From Pseudomonas panipatensis (lineage in GTDB: Bacteria; Pseudomonadota; Gammaproteobacteria; Pseudomonadales; Pseudomonadaceae): DNA of 64,000 nucleotides. Below are positions 8,246 through 17,255 of the stretch, piece by piece; the first letter of the stretch is position 1, and the number at the start of each line of letters is the position of its first letter. The stretch is taken from NCBI RefSeq assembly GCF_900099785.1, contig NZ_FNDS01000009.1, positions 124,001 through 188,000 of the forward strand, given 5' to 3'. Below the pieces are notes generated by a model. The model made no database searches, was not told the origin of the DNA, and saw only the letters and a program-made list of their open reading frames with translations. Both the position numbers and the translations under genes were made by a program.

Positions 8246-8848
8246 TTACAGCGGCGGGAAGGCTTTGAAAGCCTCCAGGGTCTCGGCGTACGCCGACCAA
8301 TCCCGCAGCGCCGGGTAGTCGGCGGCGGCGATGCGCTCGGCGTGCATCAGTTGGATGAAGCGCCAGGCCACGGCGATGCTCAGGCCGGCCTGGTCGATCT
8401 GGCCGTTGTCTGGCAGCGGCCGTTCGCGCAGATCGCTGTCCAGCGCGGCACAAGCGGCGTGCAATTGTGCCTCGACGCGCGCCAGCCAGGCCGGATCGCG
8501 CTTGTCCTCGTCGCGCTTCTGCTCGTAGATGATCTGCACCGCCTTTTCGCAGGCCGCCAGGGCCAGGCCGAGCAGGCGCGTGGAGCGCACCCGCGCGGCC
8601 GGCTCGCTGGGCATCAGGCTGCGTCCGGCCTGGTGTTCCAGCAGATCGATGATCAGGCTGGAGTCCATCAGCGCCTGGCCATCGTCGAGCAGCAGGGTCG
8701 GCGCCTTGACCACCGGGTTGAGCCGGCGGAATTCGTCATAGGTGCTGAACACCGAGAGCGAGCGGTGGCTGAAGTCGATATCCAGCAGACGCAGGCTGAT
8801 GGCCACGCGGCGCACATAGGGCGAGTCAAGCATTCCAATCAGTTGCAT
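8246..8848 (-). CDS. Glutathione S-transferase family protein
   Basis: This 200-residue soluble enzyme has an N-terminal thioredoxin-fold domain (about 1-80) with Ser9 in LDSPYVRRV at the usual catalytic position, a cis-Pro region (NPVVKAPTLLLDDG) and the glutathione-contact pair DSS near residue 63, then an all-helical C-terminal domain. The ATG at 8848 has AGGAAG at a good distance; the in-frame GTG two codons earlier does not. It is divergent from a GcvA-like LysR gene, the usual arrangement of a regulator and its target. The electrophile substrate is unknown. Confidence 0.87.
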   Translation of the reverse strand: MQLIGMLDSPYVRRVAISLRLLDIDFSHRSLSVFSTYDEFRRLNPVVKAPTLLLDDGQALMDSSLIIDLLEHQAGRSLMPSEPAARVRSTRLLGLALAACEKAVQIIYEQKRDEDKRDPAWLARVEAQLHAACAALDSDLRERPLPDNGQIDQAGLSIAVAWRFIQLMHAERIAAADYPALRDWSAYAETLEAFKAFPPL

Positions 8849-8971
8849 GGGCACTTCCTGTTATTGGCGATTACATGGATGATCCAGGGTCGAGCCCCGA
8901 ATTGACGGTCAATGCCGAGAAATCTAGCGACTCTCCAGGGGCGAGAAAATCGACGATTAATAACCGCATTG

Positions 8972-8986
8972 GTTAGCGGAGCTAAC
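8972..8986. promoter_or_regulatory. LysR-type operator at the regulator start
   Basis: GTTAGC (8972-8977), spacer GGA, GCTAAC (8981-8986): perfect 6-bp arms ending one base before the LysR ATG at 8987. A second dyad, TAACC-N5-GGTTA (8961-8975), overlaps it. This placement suits autorepression and control of the divergent GST. Confidence 0.5.
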
Positions 8987-9880
8987 ATGAGCGCCTATCC
9001 ACCGCTGTCCGCCCTGCGCAGCTTCGAGGCCGTCGCCCGGCTCGGCAGCGTGACCCTGGCGGCGGCCGAACTGCATGTCACCCACTCGGCGGTCAGCCAG
9101 CAGGTACGACAACTGGAGGAACTGCTCGGGGTGACCCTGCTGCAGCGCGAGGGCCGTGGATTACGCCTGAGCGAGGAAGGCCGGCTCTACGCGCTGCAGG
9201 TGCGCCGGGCGCTGCGCGACATCGCCGAGGCCACGCGCCTGGCGCGCGCAAGGCCCGGCGAGAGCGAACTGGTGATCGCCGTGCTGCCCTCGTTCGGCCA
9301 GCAATGGCTGCTGCCGCGCCTGCCGGATTTCCGCCAGCGTTATCCACAGTACCGCCTGCGCCTGCTCGCCAGCCTGGAGGTGATCGACCTGCGCCAGGGC
9401 CTGGCCGACGTCGCCATCCGCATCGGCCAGGGGCACTGGGAAGGGCTGGCCCAGCAACGCCTGTTCGACGATCAACTGGTGGCGGTGTGCGCGCCGCAGT
9501 TCAGCGGCGGCGACTTGCCGCGCAGCGCAGAGGCGATCCTGCGCTGCCCGCTGATCCACGGCTTCGAGTCCTGGCTGCCCTGGTGCCAGGCCGCCGGCGT
9601 GCCACTGCCGGCGGGCGAGGCGGCGTTCACGGTGAACGACTCCAACCTGGCCATCGAGGCCCTGCGCCTTGGCCAGGGCGTCGCCGTCGAGCGCCTCAGC
9701 CTGGTGGCCGGCGCGCTGGCGCGGGGCGAGCTGGTGCAGCTCGGCGACATCCGCGCGGCCTACGCCCACCCTTACTGGCTGGTGTGGCCGCAGCGCGAAT
9801 CCACCCAGGCCAAGGTGGCGGCCTTCGCCGAGTGGCTGGAGGAGCAGGTCGCGGATTACCTGGCGGGGATGGCTGATTAG
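8987..9880 (+). CDS. LysR-family regulator, GcvA-like
   Basis: The 297-residue product starts MSAYPPLSALRSFEAVARLGSV, characteristic of the GcvA/AmpR subgroup, with helix-turn-helix TLAAAELHVTHSAVSQQVRQLE at about 24-45. The C-terminal effector domain is complete. The start at 8987 is chosen because it gives the conserved N-terminus; an upstream in-frame ATG adds 25 non-conserved residues across the operator. It is divergent from the GST gene and probably controls it and itself. The ligand is unknown. Confidence 0.9.
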   Translation: MSAYPPLSALRSFEAVARLGSVTLAAAELHVTHSAVSQQVRQLEELLGVTLLQREGRGLRLSEEGRLYALQVRRALRDIAEATRLARARPGESELVIAVLPSFGQQWLLPRLPDFRQRYPQYRLRLLASLEVIDLRQGLADVAIRIGQGHWEGLAQQRLFDDQLVAVCAPQFSGGDLPRSAEAILRCPLIHGFESWLPWCQAAGVPLPAGEAAFTVNDSNLAIEALRLGQGVAVERLSLVAGALARGELVQLGDIRAAYAHPYWLVWPQRESTQAKVAAFAEWLEEQVADYLAGMAD

Positions 9881-9928
9881 CGCCTGGGCGAAAGCCGTCC
9901 GCGTCCGCTGACTTTGCCTACGGCGCCC

Positions 9929-9959
9929 AGGCGCGGCGACAGCGCCTGTCGCCGCGCCT
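9929..9959. other. Long perfect stem-loop between the LysR gene and recC
   Basis: Arms of 14 bp (9929-9942 and 9946-9959) around a 3-nt spacer, fully complementary, about 50 bp after the LysR stop codon. No U-tract follows, so it is either a 3'-end stabiliser or terminator of the LysR transcript, or a repetitive palindromic element. It separates the LysR transcript from recCBD. Confidence 0.5.
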
Positions 9960-10065
9960 CGCTAGACTTCCGGCGGTGAAAAAAACCTCCCGGCCGGCGC
10001 CGGGTTTTGTTGAAATGCCCGGCATTTCCCGCGCGGCGCAGGCGCGGTCAGTTTCAGGAGAGACG

Positions 10066-13000
10066 ATGAGCGAAGAGCAGTTGAGCCCCGGCCTGATGGT
10101 CATCCACGGCAATCACCCGGAAGCCCTGCGCGACCTGCTGGTCGGCTGGATGGCGCGCTACCCGCTGGCGCCGCTGGAGAGCGAGACCATCCTGGTGCAG
10201 AGCAACGGCATCGCCCAGTGGCTGAAGCTGGCCCTGGCCCGCGATGTCGCCGACGGCGGCTGTGGCATCACCGCGGCGCTCGACGTGCAGTTGCCGGCGC
10301 AGTTCCTCTGGCGCGCCTACCGGGGCGCCTTGGGCAAGGAGGCGGTGCCGGAGGTTTCGCTGCTGGACAAGGCGCCGCTGACCTGGCGTCTGATGCGCCT
10401 GCTGCCGGCGCTGTTGGCGCGCGAGGAGTTCCAGAGCCTGCGGCGCTTCCTCGCCGAGGATGCCGACCTGCGCAAGCGCCACCAGTTGGCCGAGCGCCTG
10501 GCCGACCTCTTCGACCAGTACCAGGTGTACCGCGCCGACTGGCTGGAGGACTGGAGCCAGGGGCGCGCGCAGGTACGCACGGCCAAGGGCCAGGTGCGGC
10601 CGCTGGAGGCCGACGAGCGCTGGCAGGCGGTGCTGTGGCGCGCGCTGCTCGACGAGGTGGGCGAGGCAGGACTGGCCGGCAGCCGCTCCGGTGTACACCT
10701 GCGCTTCCTCGAACGCCTGCGCGAAGGTCCGCCGCCGCTCGGCCTGCCGCGCCGCGTGGTGGTCTTCGGCATCTCCGCGATGCCGGCGCAGACGGTCGAG
10801 GCGCTGGCCGCCCTGGCGCGGGTCAGTCAGGTGCTGCTCTGCGTGCACAACCCCTGCCGCCACCACTGGGCCGACATCGTCGCCGACAAGGACCTGCTGC
10901 GCCACGAGTACCGTCGCCAGCAGCGCCGCCCCGGGGTGCCGGCGCAGCTCGACGCCGATCTCCAGCACCAGTACGCGCAGCCGCTGCTGGCCGCCTGGGG
11001 CAAGCAGGGGCGCGACTACATCAACCTGCTCGACCAGTACGACGACCCGGACAGCTACCGCGCGCGCGTCGGCACGGTCAGCGGCGGGCGCATCGACCTG
11101 TTCAGCGAAGACACCCCGGACAGCCTGCTCGGCCAGTTGCAGGACGACATCCTGGAGCTGCGCCCGCTGGCGGAGAGCCGCGCGCGCTGGCCGGCGGTCG
11201 ATCCGGCGCGGGACCGCTCGCTGCGTTTCCACGTGGCGCACAGCGCGCAACGCGAGGTCGAGGTGCTGCACGATCAGTTGCTGGCGCGCTTCGACGCCGA
11301 CCCGACGCTGCGCCCGCGCGACATCATCGTCATGCTCCCCGACGTCGATGCCTACGCGCCGCACATCCAGGCGGTGTTCGGGCAGCTCGGCCGCGACGAC
11401 AAGCGCTTCATTCCCTTCACCCTGGCGGACCAGGGCCAGCGTGGCCGCGAGCCGCTGCTGGTGGCCCTGGAGCATCTGCTGCAACTGCCCGAAAGCCGTT
11501 TCGCGGTGAGCGAAATCCTCGACCTGCTGGACGTCGGCGCACTGCGCGCGCGCTTCGCCATCGCCGAGGCCGACCTGCCGCTGCTGCAACGCTGGGTCCA
11601 GGGCGCCGGGGTGCGCTGGGGCCTCGACGGCGAGCAGCGCGAGGGCCTCGGCCTGCCCGCCGCCGGCGAGGCCAACACCTGGCGCTTCGGCCTGCGGCGC
11701 ATGCTCCTCGGCTTCGCCGTGGGCGAGGGCGAGGCCTTCCAGGACATCCAGCCCTACGCCGAGATCGGCGGCCTCGACGCCGCCGTGCTCGGTCCGCTGG
11801 CCGCGCTGCTGCAAGCCCTGGCCGAGGCCTGCGAGCGCCTCGCCGAGGCGGCCGCGCCGGCGCAGTGGGCGGAGCGCCTGCGACAACTGCTGGATGACTT
11901 CTTCCTCACCCGCGACGAGCACGACGAACTGCTCCGCCAGCAACTCCTGCAACTGCTCGAACGCTGGCTGGACACCTGCGCCCACGCCGACTTCGCCGAG
12001 CCGCTGCCGCTCTCGGTGGTGCGCGAGGCCTGGCTCGGCGGACTCGATGCCGGCGGCCTGAACCAGCGCTTCCTGGCCGGCGCGGTGAGCTTCTGCACGC
12101 TGATGCCGATGCGCGCGATTCCCTTCCGCCTGGTCTGCCTGCTCGGCATGAACGACGGCGACTACCCGCGCCAGCAGACCGCGCTGGACTTCGACCTGAT
12201 GCGCAACGACTACCGTCCCGGCGACCGTTCGCGCCGCGAGGACGACCGCTACCTGCTGCTCGAAGCGCTGCTCTCGGCACGCGAGCAGCTCTACATCAGT
12301 TGGGTCGGGCGGAGCATCCGCGACAACAGCGAGCGTCCGCCCTCGGTGCTGATCGGCCAACTGCGCGACCACCTGGCGGCGGGCTGGTCGCTGCCCGACA
12401 AGCCCGGCGACGGCAAGGCGCTGCTCGCCGCGCTGACCGCCGAACACCCGCTGCAACCCTTCAGCCGGCGCTATTTCGAAGGCGCGGGCGCTGCCGCGGG
12501 GCAAGGCGTCGACGGCTTCTACACCTACGCCCGCGAATGGCGCGAGGTGCATCGCCAGGACGACGCCGGCGTGGCGCTGGAGGAGGCCGTGCTGGCGCCG
12601 CTGCTGCCGGACGCCGCGATCGGCCTGCGCACCCTCGGCGATTTCCTCGCCAATCCGGTCAACGCCTTCTTCCAGCAACGCCTGAAGGTGCGCTTCGGCG
12701 ACGAGGACCTGACCGGCCACGACGAAGAAACCTTCGCCCTCGACGGCCTGCAGGTCTGGCAGTTGCAGTTCGAGCTGTGCGAGCGCCTGCGCCCGTGGAT
12801 CGAAAACCACTGGGAAGATGGCGCGCTGCCGGCGCGCATCGAGCAGCAACTGAGCCGCCTGCGCGGCGAGGGGCGCCTGCCGCTGGCGGCCTTTGGCGCC
12901 TTCAGCGCGCGCGAACTCAGTGCGCCGCTGGGCGAGTTGCTCGGGCGCTACCGCGAACAACTGACCTACTGGAGCGAGGCCGAGGAGGGCCAGCGCGAGC

Positions 13001-13572
13001 TGAGCCACCTGCATGCGCCCAGCGGCGTGTCACTGAGCGACTGGCTCGGTGGCCTGCGGCGCAATGCCGACGGCCAACTGGCCAGCCTGCAACTGGTCAG
13101 CGGCAAGCTGCACGAGGGCCGTGGCTACAAATGGCACAGCCTGGTGCGCCACTGGGTGCGCCACCTCGGTTTGCAGCTCTGCGGCGCGCCGGTGCGCAGC
13201 CTGCTGGTCAGCCAGAGCGGCACCCTGGAACTGCCGCCGCTGGCCGCCGAACAGGCGCGCGCGCAGCTCGACAGCCTGATCGCGGCCTGGCTGGAAGGCC
13301 TGCGGCGGCCGCTGCCGGTGGCCTGCAAGGCAGCCTGCGCCTGGCTCGGCGCCGGCGAGGATGAGGAAAAGGCCGCGCGCGAAGCGGCCAAGCGTTACGA
13401 CGGCGGCTTCGGCGTGACCGGCGAAGCGGCGGCCTCGCCGGCGCTGACGCGGGTCTACCCGGACTTCGCCAGCCTCGCCGCCAGCGGCGAGTTCGGAGCC
13501 TGGGCCGAGGCCCTCTACGGCCCGCTCTACCACCTGTTGCAACGCCGCGATGACGAGGAGCACGGCCAATGA
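10066..13572 (+). CDS. recC: Exodeoxyribonuclease V gamma chain (RecC)
   Basis: RecC is the Chi-recognition and scaffold subunit of RecBCD, which processes double-strand ends for RecA-dependent repair and degrades foreign linear DNA. The 1168-residue product begins with the superfamily-I helicase-like block (LMVIHGNHPEALRDLL; ILVQSNGIAQWLKL) in which the ATPase motifs are degenerate, as in RecC, and has the conserved stretch MNDGDYPRQ near residue 698. The ATG at 10066 follows CAGGAG at 5 nt; a longer in-frame extension crosses the preceding stem-loop region. It overlaps recB by 4 bp (ATGA). Length is a little above E. coli RecC. Confidence 0.97.
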   Translation: MSEEQLSPGLMVIHGNHPEALRDLLVGWMARYPLAPLESETILVQSNGIAQWLKLALARDVADGGCGITAALDVQLPAQFLWRAYRGALGKEAVPEVSLLDKAPLTWRLMRLLPALLAREEFQSLRRFLAEDADLRKRHQLAERLADLFDQYQVYRADWLEDWSQGRAQVRTAKGQVRPLEADERWQAVLWRALLDEVGEAGLAGSRSGVHLRFLERLREGPPPLGLPRRVVVFGISAMPAQTVEALAALARVSQVLLCVHNPCRHHWADIVADKDLLRHEYRRQQRRPGVPAQLDADLQHQYAQPLLAAWGKQGRDYINLLDQYDDPDSYRARVGTVSGGRIDLFSEDTPDSLLGQLQDDILELRPLAESRARWPAVDPARDRSLRFHVAHSAQREVEVLHDQLLARFDADPTLRPRDIIVMLPDVDAYAPHIQAVFGQLGRDDKRFIPFTLADQGQRGREPLLVALEHLLQLPESRFAVSEILDLLDVGALRARFAIAEADLPLLQRWVQGAGVRWGLDGEQREGLGLPAAGEANTWRFGLRRMLLGFAVGEGEAFQDIQPYAEIGGLDAAVLGPLAALLQALAEACERLAEAAAPAQWAERLRQLLDDFFLTRDEHDELLRQQLLQLLERWLDTCAHADFAEPLPLSVVREAWLGGLDAGGLNQRFLAGAVSFCTLMPMRAIPFRLVCLLGMNDGDYPRQQTALDFDLMRNDYRPGDRSRREDDRYLLLEALLSAREQLYISWVGRSIRDNSERPPSVLIGQLRDHLAAGWSLPDKPGDGKALLAALTAEHPLQPFSRRYFEGAGAAAGQGVDGFYTYAREWREVHRQDDAGVALEEAVLAPLLPDAAIGLRTLGDFLANPVNAFFQQRLKVRFGDEDLTGHDEETFALDGLQVWQLQFELCERLRPWIENHWEDGALPARIEQQLSRLRGEGRLPLAAFGAFSARELSAPLGELLGRYREQLTYWSEAEEGQRELSHLHAPSGVSLSDWLGGLRRNADGQLASLQLVSGKLHEGRGYKWHSLVRHWVRHLGLQLCGAPVRSLLVSQSGTLELPPLAAEQARAQLDSLIAAWLEGLRRPLPVACKAACAWLGAGEDEEKAAREAAKRYDGGFGVTGEAAASPALTRVYPDFASLAASGEFGAWAEALYGPLYHLLQRRDDEEHGQ

Positions 13573-16500
13573 GCGCTGCCCCGAGCAATGAACTGCGCGC
13601 CCTGGAATTCCCCCTGCACGGCAGCCGGCTGATCGAAGCCAGCGCCGGCACCGGCAAGACCTTCACCATCGCCCTGCTGTACCTGCGCCTGGTGCTCGAC
13701 CACGGCGGCGAGCTGGCCTTCGGCCGGCCGCTGAGCCCGCCGGAAATCCTCGTGGTGACCTTCACCGACGCCGCCACCCAGGAATTGCGCGAACGCATCC
13801 GCGCGCGCCTGGGCGAGGCCGCGCAGTGCTTCGCCGAGCCGCAGGCGGCGCACGATGCCTTGCTGGTCGAGCTGCGCGGCAGTTATCCGGCCGAGCGCTG
13901 GCCCGGCTGCGCGCGCCTGCTGCGCCTGGCCGCCGAGTGGATGGACGAGGCGGCGGTGTCGACCATCCATAGCTGGTGCTACCGCATGCTCCGCGAGCAC
14001 GCCTTCGACAGCGGCAGCCTGTTCACCCAGGAGCTGATCACCGACCAGAGCGAGTTGCTCGCCGAGGTGGTGCGCGACTACTGGCGGCGCACCTTCTATC
14101 CGCTGCCGGCGCAGGCGGCGCTGGAAGTGCTGCGCTGCTACGCCGCGCCCGACGCTCTGGCCAAGGCCCTGCAGCCCTTGCTGGCCCAGCAGGAGGCGGA
14201 CTTCCGCTACGCCGACCAGTCGCTCCGCGCGCCGCCGTCGCTGCGCGAACTGCTGGAGCACAGCGCAGACTGGTACGCGCGCCTGGATGCCCTGGAGAGC
14301 GCCGCGCGCGCCGCCTGGGCCGCCGACCGCGAAGGCCTGCGGCAACTGCTGTACGCGCTGCGTGCGCAGCTCAACGGCACCAGCTACCGCGGCAAGGACG
14401 ACGACGAGACCTTCGATGCCTGGCTGCAGGCGCTGGAGGCCTGGAGCGAGGGCGGCGAGACGCCGGACAACCTGGCCAAGTTCGGCCAGACGCGGATCAA
14501 GCTCAAAGCCAAGGCGGTGGTGCCGGAACATCCGGCGTTGCAGGCCATCGATGCCTGGGCGGCGCAGGGCGAGGAGCGCCCGGATATCGCCGCGCCACTG
14601 CTGCTGCATGCCCTTGGCGAGGTGCGCCGGGCGCTGGAAGCGGAGAAACAGCGGCGCGCCGAACTGGGCTTCGACGACCTGCTGGTGCGCCTCGACCGCG
14701 CCCTGGCCGGCGCCGGCGGCGAACACCTGGCCGAGCGCATCCGCCAGCAGTTCCCGGTGGCGCTGATCGACGAATTCCAGGACACCGACCCGCTGCAATA
14801 CCGCATCTTCGAGCGCCTCTACCGCATCGCCGAGAGCCCACGGCAGTTGGGCCTGTTCATGATTGGCGACCCCAAGCAGGCGATCTACGCCTTCCGCGGC
14901 GCGGATATCCACACCTACCTGCGGGCCCGCGCCGCCACCGCCGGGCGCCACTACACCCTGGGGCGCAACTTCCGCTCCACCGCGGCGGTGGTGCAGGCGG
15001 TCAACCACTGCTTCGCCTTCGCCGAAGGCCATGCGCGCGGCGCCTTCCGCTTCGCCAGCGAGGGCGACAACCCGGTGCCGTTCCAGGCGGTCGACGCCAA
15101 GGGCCGCGCCGAGCGCCTGCTGATCGATGGCGCCGAAGCGCCGGCACTGACCCTCTGGCGCCTGGACAACGACGGCCAGGTGGTCGGCAGCCGGCTCTAT
15201 CGCGAGCAAATGGCCGCGAGCGCGGCCAGCGCCGTCCGCGCCTGGCTGAGCCTGGCCCAGGAAGGCCGCGCCGGGCTGTACCAGGCCGATGGCAGCGGCC
15301 GTGCGCTGCGCCCGGCGGATATCGCCATCCTGGTGCGTGGGCGCAGCGAGGCCGAGGCGGTGCGTGCCGAACTGGCGGCGCGGCGTCTGGCCAGCGTCTA
15401 CCTGTCCGACCGCGACTCGGTGTTCGACAGCCAGGAAGCCCGCGACCTGCTGCAATGGCTGCGGGCCTGCGCCGAGCCGGGCAACGACGCCCTGCTGCGC
15501 GCCGCCCTGGCCAGCCGCAGCCTGGCCCTGGGCTGGCAGACCCTGGAGCGGCTGAACCAGGACGAGCAGTTCTGGGAAGGCATGCTCATGCGCTTCCGCG
15601 ACTACCGCAGCCAGTGGCAGCAGCAGGGCGTGCTGCCGATGCTGCGCCGCTTGCTGGCCGACTTCGAGCTGCCGGCGCGCCTGCTGCGCCAGGCCGACGG
15701 CGAGCGCAGCCTGACCAACCTGCTGCACCTGGCCGAATGGCTGCAGCGCGAGGCCGCCGAACTGGACGGCGAGCACGCCCTGTTGCGCCTGCTGGCCGAG
15801 CAACTGGCGAGCCCCAGTAGCGAGGAAATCCTCCGCCTGGAAAGCGACGCCGACCTGATCAAGGTGGTGACCATCCACAAATCCAAGGGCCTGGAATATC
15901 CGCTGGTGCTGCTGCCGTTCATCTGCAGCTGGAAGGAATTCGACGGCAAGAGCCAGACCCCGCCGAGCTTCCAGGGCGAGGCCGGGCGGGTGATCGAACT
16001 GGCGCGCGGCAAGGAGCTGGCCGACGCCGCCTACCGCCAGGCCAACGACGAACGCCTGGGCGAGGACATGCGCCTGCTCTACGTGGCCCTGACCCGCGCC
16101 CGCCATGGCGTCTGGCTGGGCGTCGCGCCCTTGGCGATGGGCAACAGCAAGAGCCCGGAGCTGCACAAGGGCGCCTTCGGCTACCTGCTCGGCGGTGGCG
16201 CGGCGATCGCCCTGGATGGCTTCGCCGAGCGCCTCGCGGCATTGGCCGAAGGCTGTCCGGCGATCGCCCTGGCGGCGGCGCCGTCGATCGACGCCACGGC
16301 CTACGACGAAAGCCGCGCCGGTATCCTCGAAGCGGCGCGCGAGCCGCGTCGGCGGGTGGCCGAGCGCTGGTGGATCGCCAGCTATTCGGCGCTGGCCAGT
16401 CTCGACCCGGAGGCCGACGCGCCGAGCGAGGCGAGCGAACCGATCAGCGCCGAGGAGGCCACCCTGCGCGAGGCCGAGACGCCCGCCGACGCCTTGCTCG

Positions 16501-17255
16501 CCGAAGCGGCCGTGGCCGTCCCGGCGGCCGGCAGCCTGCACGCCTTCCCGCGTGGCGCGAACCCCGGCAGCTTCCTCCACGGGTTGCTGGAATGGGCCGC
16601 CGACGAGGGCTTCGCGCGGGTCGCCGGCGACCCGGCGGCGTGCCGCGAGCTGATCGCCCGGCGCTGCCAGGTGCGTGGCTGGGAGGCTTGGATCGAGCCC
16701 TTGGTGCAGTGGCTGCCGAACTGGCTGGAGAGCGCCTTCGCGCTGCCCGGCGCCGGCCCGCTGCGCCTTGCCGCGCTGCGTACCTACCAGAAGGAAATGG
16801 AGTTCTGGTTCGCCGTGAAGGCCACCGACAGCGCGCGCCTGGACGCCGTCGTGCGCCGCCATGTGCTGCCCGGCGAGGCGCGTCCGGCGCTGCAACAGAG
16901 CCAGCTCAACGGCATGCTCAAGGGCTTCATCGACCTGGTTTTCGAACACGAGGGGCGCTACTACGTGGCCGACTACAAATCCAACTGGCTCGGCGCGGAC
17001 GTGAGCGCCTACACCCCGGCGGCACTGCGCGCGGCGGTGCTCGGGCATCGCTACGACCTGCAATACGCGCTCTACCTGTTCGCCCTGCACCGCCTGCTCA
17101 AGGCGCGCCTGCCGGACTACGACTACCAGCGGCACGTCGGCGGCGCGGTCTATCTGTTCCTGCGCGGTGGCGAGCAGGGGCTGTTCTGCGAATGCCCGCC
17201 GCGCGCGCTGATGGATGAACTGGACGCGCTGTTCAGCCAGGCGGTGGCGGCATGA
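13569..17255 (+). CDS. recB: Exodeoxyribonuclease V beta chain (RecB)
   Basis: RecB is the 3'-5' helicase and nuclease of RecBCD. The 1228-residue product has Walker A at 24-31 (ASAGTGKT), the helicase motif II region LIDEFQDTDPLQ near 399, further motifs including TIHKSKGLEYPLVLLPF near 770 and VALTRAR near 840, and the C-terminal RecB-family nuclease with the catalytic D...DYK pattern (GFIDLVF and YYVADYKSNW near 1119-1140). It overlaps recC and recD by 4 bp each, implying coupled translation of the three subunits. Confidence 0.98.
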   Translation: MSAAPSNELRALEFPLHGSRLIEASAGTGKTFTIALLYLRLVLDHGGELAFGRPLSPPEILVVTFTDAATQELRERIRARLGEAAQCFAEPQAAHDALLVELRGSYPAERWPGCARLLRLAAEWMDEAAVSTIHSWCYRMLREHAFDSGSLFTQELITDQSELLAEVVRDYWRRTFYPLPAQAALEVLRCYAAPDALAKALQPLLAQQEADFRYADQSLRAPPSLRELLEHSADWYARLDALESAARAAWAADREGLRQLLYALRAQLNGTSYRGKDDDETFDAWLQALEAWSEGGETPDNLAKFGQTRIKLKAKAVVPEHPALQAIDAWAAQGEERPDIAAPLLLHALGEVRRALEAEKQRRAELGFDDLLVRLDRALAGAGGEHLAERIRQQFPVALIDEFQDTDPLQYRIFERLYRIAESPRQLGLFMIGDPKQAIYAFRGADIHTYLRARAATAGRHYTLGRNFRSTAAVVQAVNHCFAFAEGHARGAFRFASEGDNPVPFQAVDAKGRAERLLIDGAEAPALTLWRLDNDGQVVGSRLYREQMAASAASAVRAWLSLAQEGRAGLYQADGSGRALRPADIAILVRGRSEAEAVRAELAARRLASVYLSDRDSVFDSQEARDLLQWLRACAEPGNDALLRAALASRSLALGWQTLERLNQDEQFWEGMLMRFRDYRSQWQQQGVLPMLRRLLADFELPARLLRQADGERSLTNLLHLAEWLQREAAELDGEHALLRLLAEQLASPSSEEILRLESDADLIKVVTIHKSKGLEYPLVLLPFICSWKEFDGKSQTPPSFQGEAGRVIELARGKELADAAYRQANDERLGEDMRLLYVALTRARHGVWLGVAPLAMGNSKSPELHKGAFGYLLGGGAAIALDGFAERLAALAEGCPAIALAAAPSIDATAYDESRAGILEAAREPRRRVAERWWIASYSALASLDPEADAPSEASEPISAEEATLREAETPADALLAEAAVAVPAAGSLHAFPRGANPGSFLHGLLEWAADEGFARVAGDPAACRELIARRCQVRGWEAWIEPLVQWLPNWLESAFALPGAGPLRLAALRTYQKEMEFWFAVKATDSARLDAVVRRHVLPGEARPALQQSQLNGMLKGFIDLVFEHEGRYYVADYKSNWLGADVSAYTPAALRAAVLGHRYDLQYALYLFALHRLLKARLPDYDYQRHVGGAVYLFLRGGEQGLFCECPPRALMDELDALFSQAVAA

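Noticed and set aside
10054-13014. 986-codon open frame on the minus strand opposite recC
   Set aside because: Shadow frame caused by GC-rich codon use; it lies inside recC and reads as Gln/Arg/Leu/Val-rich low-complexity sequence.
13527-17135. 1202-codon open frame opposite recB
   Set aside because: Same cause: fully inside recB, repetitive composition, no domains.
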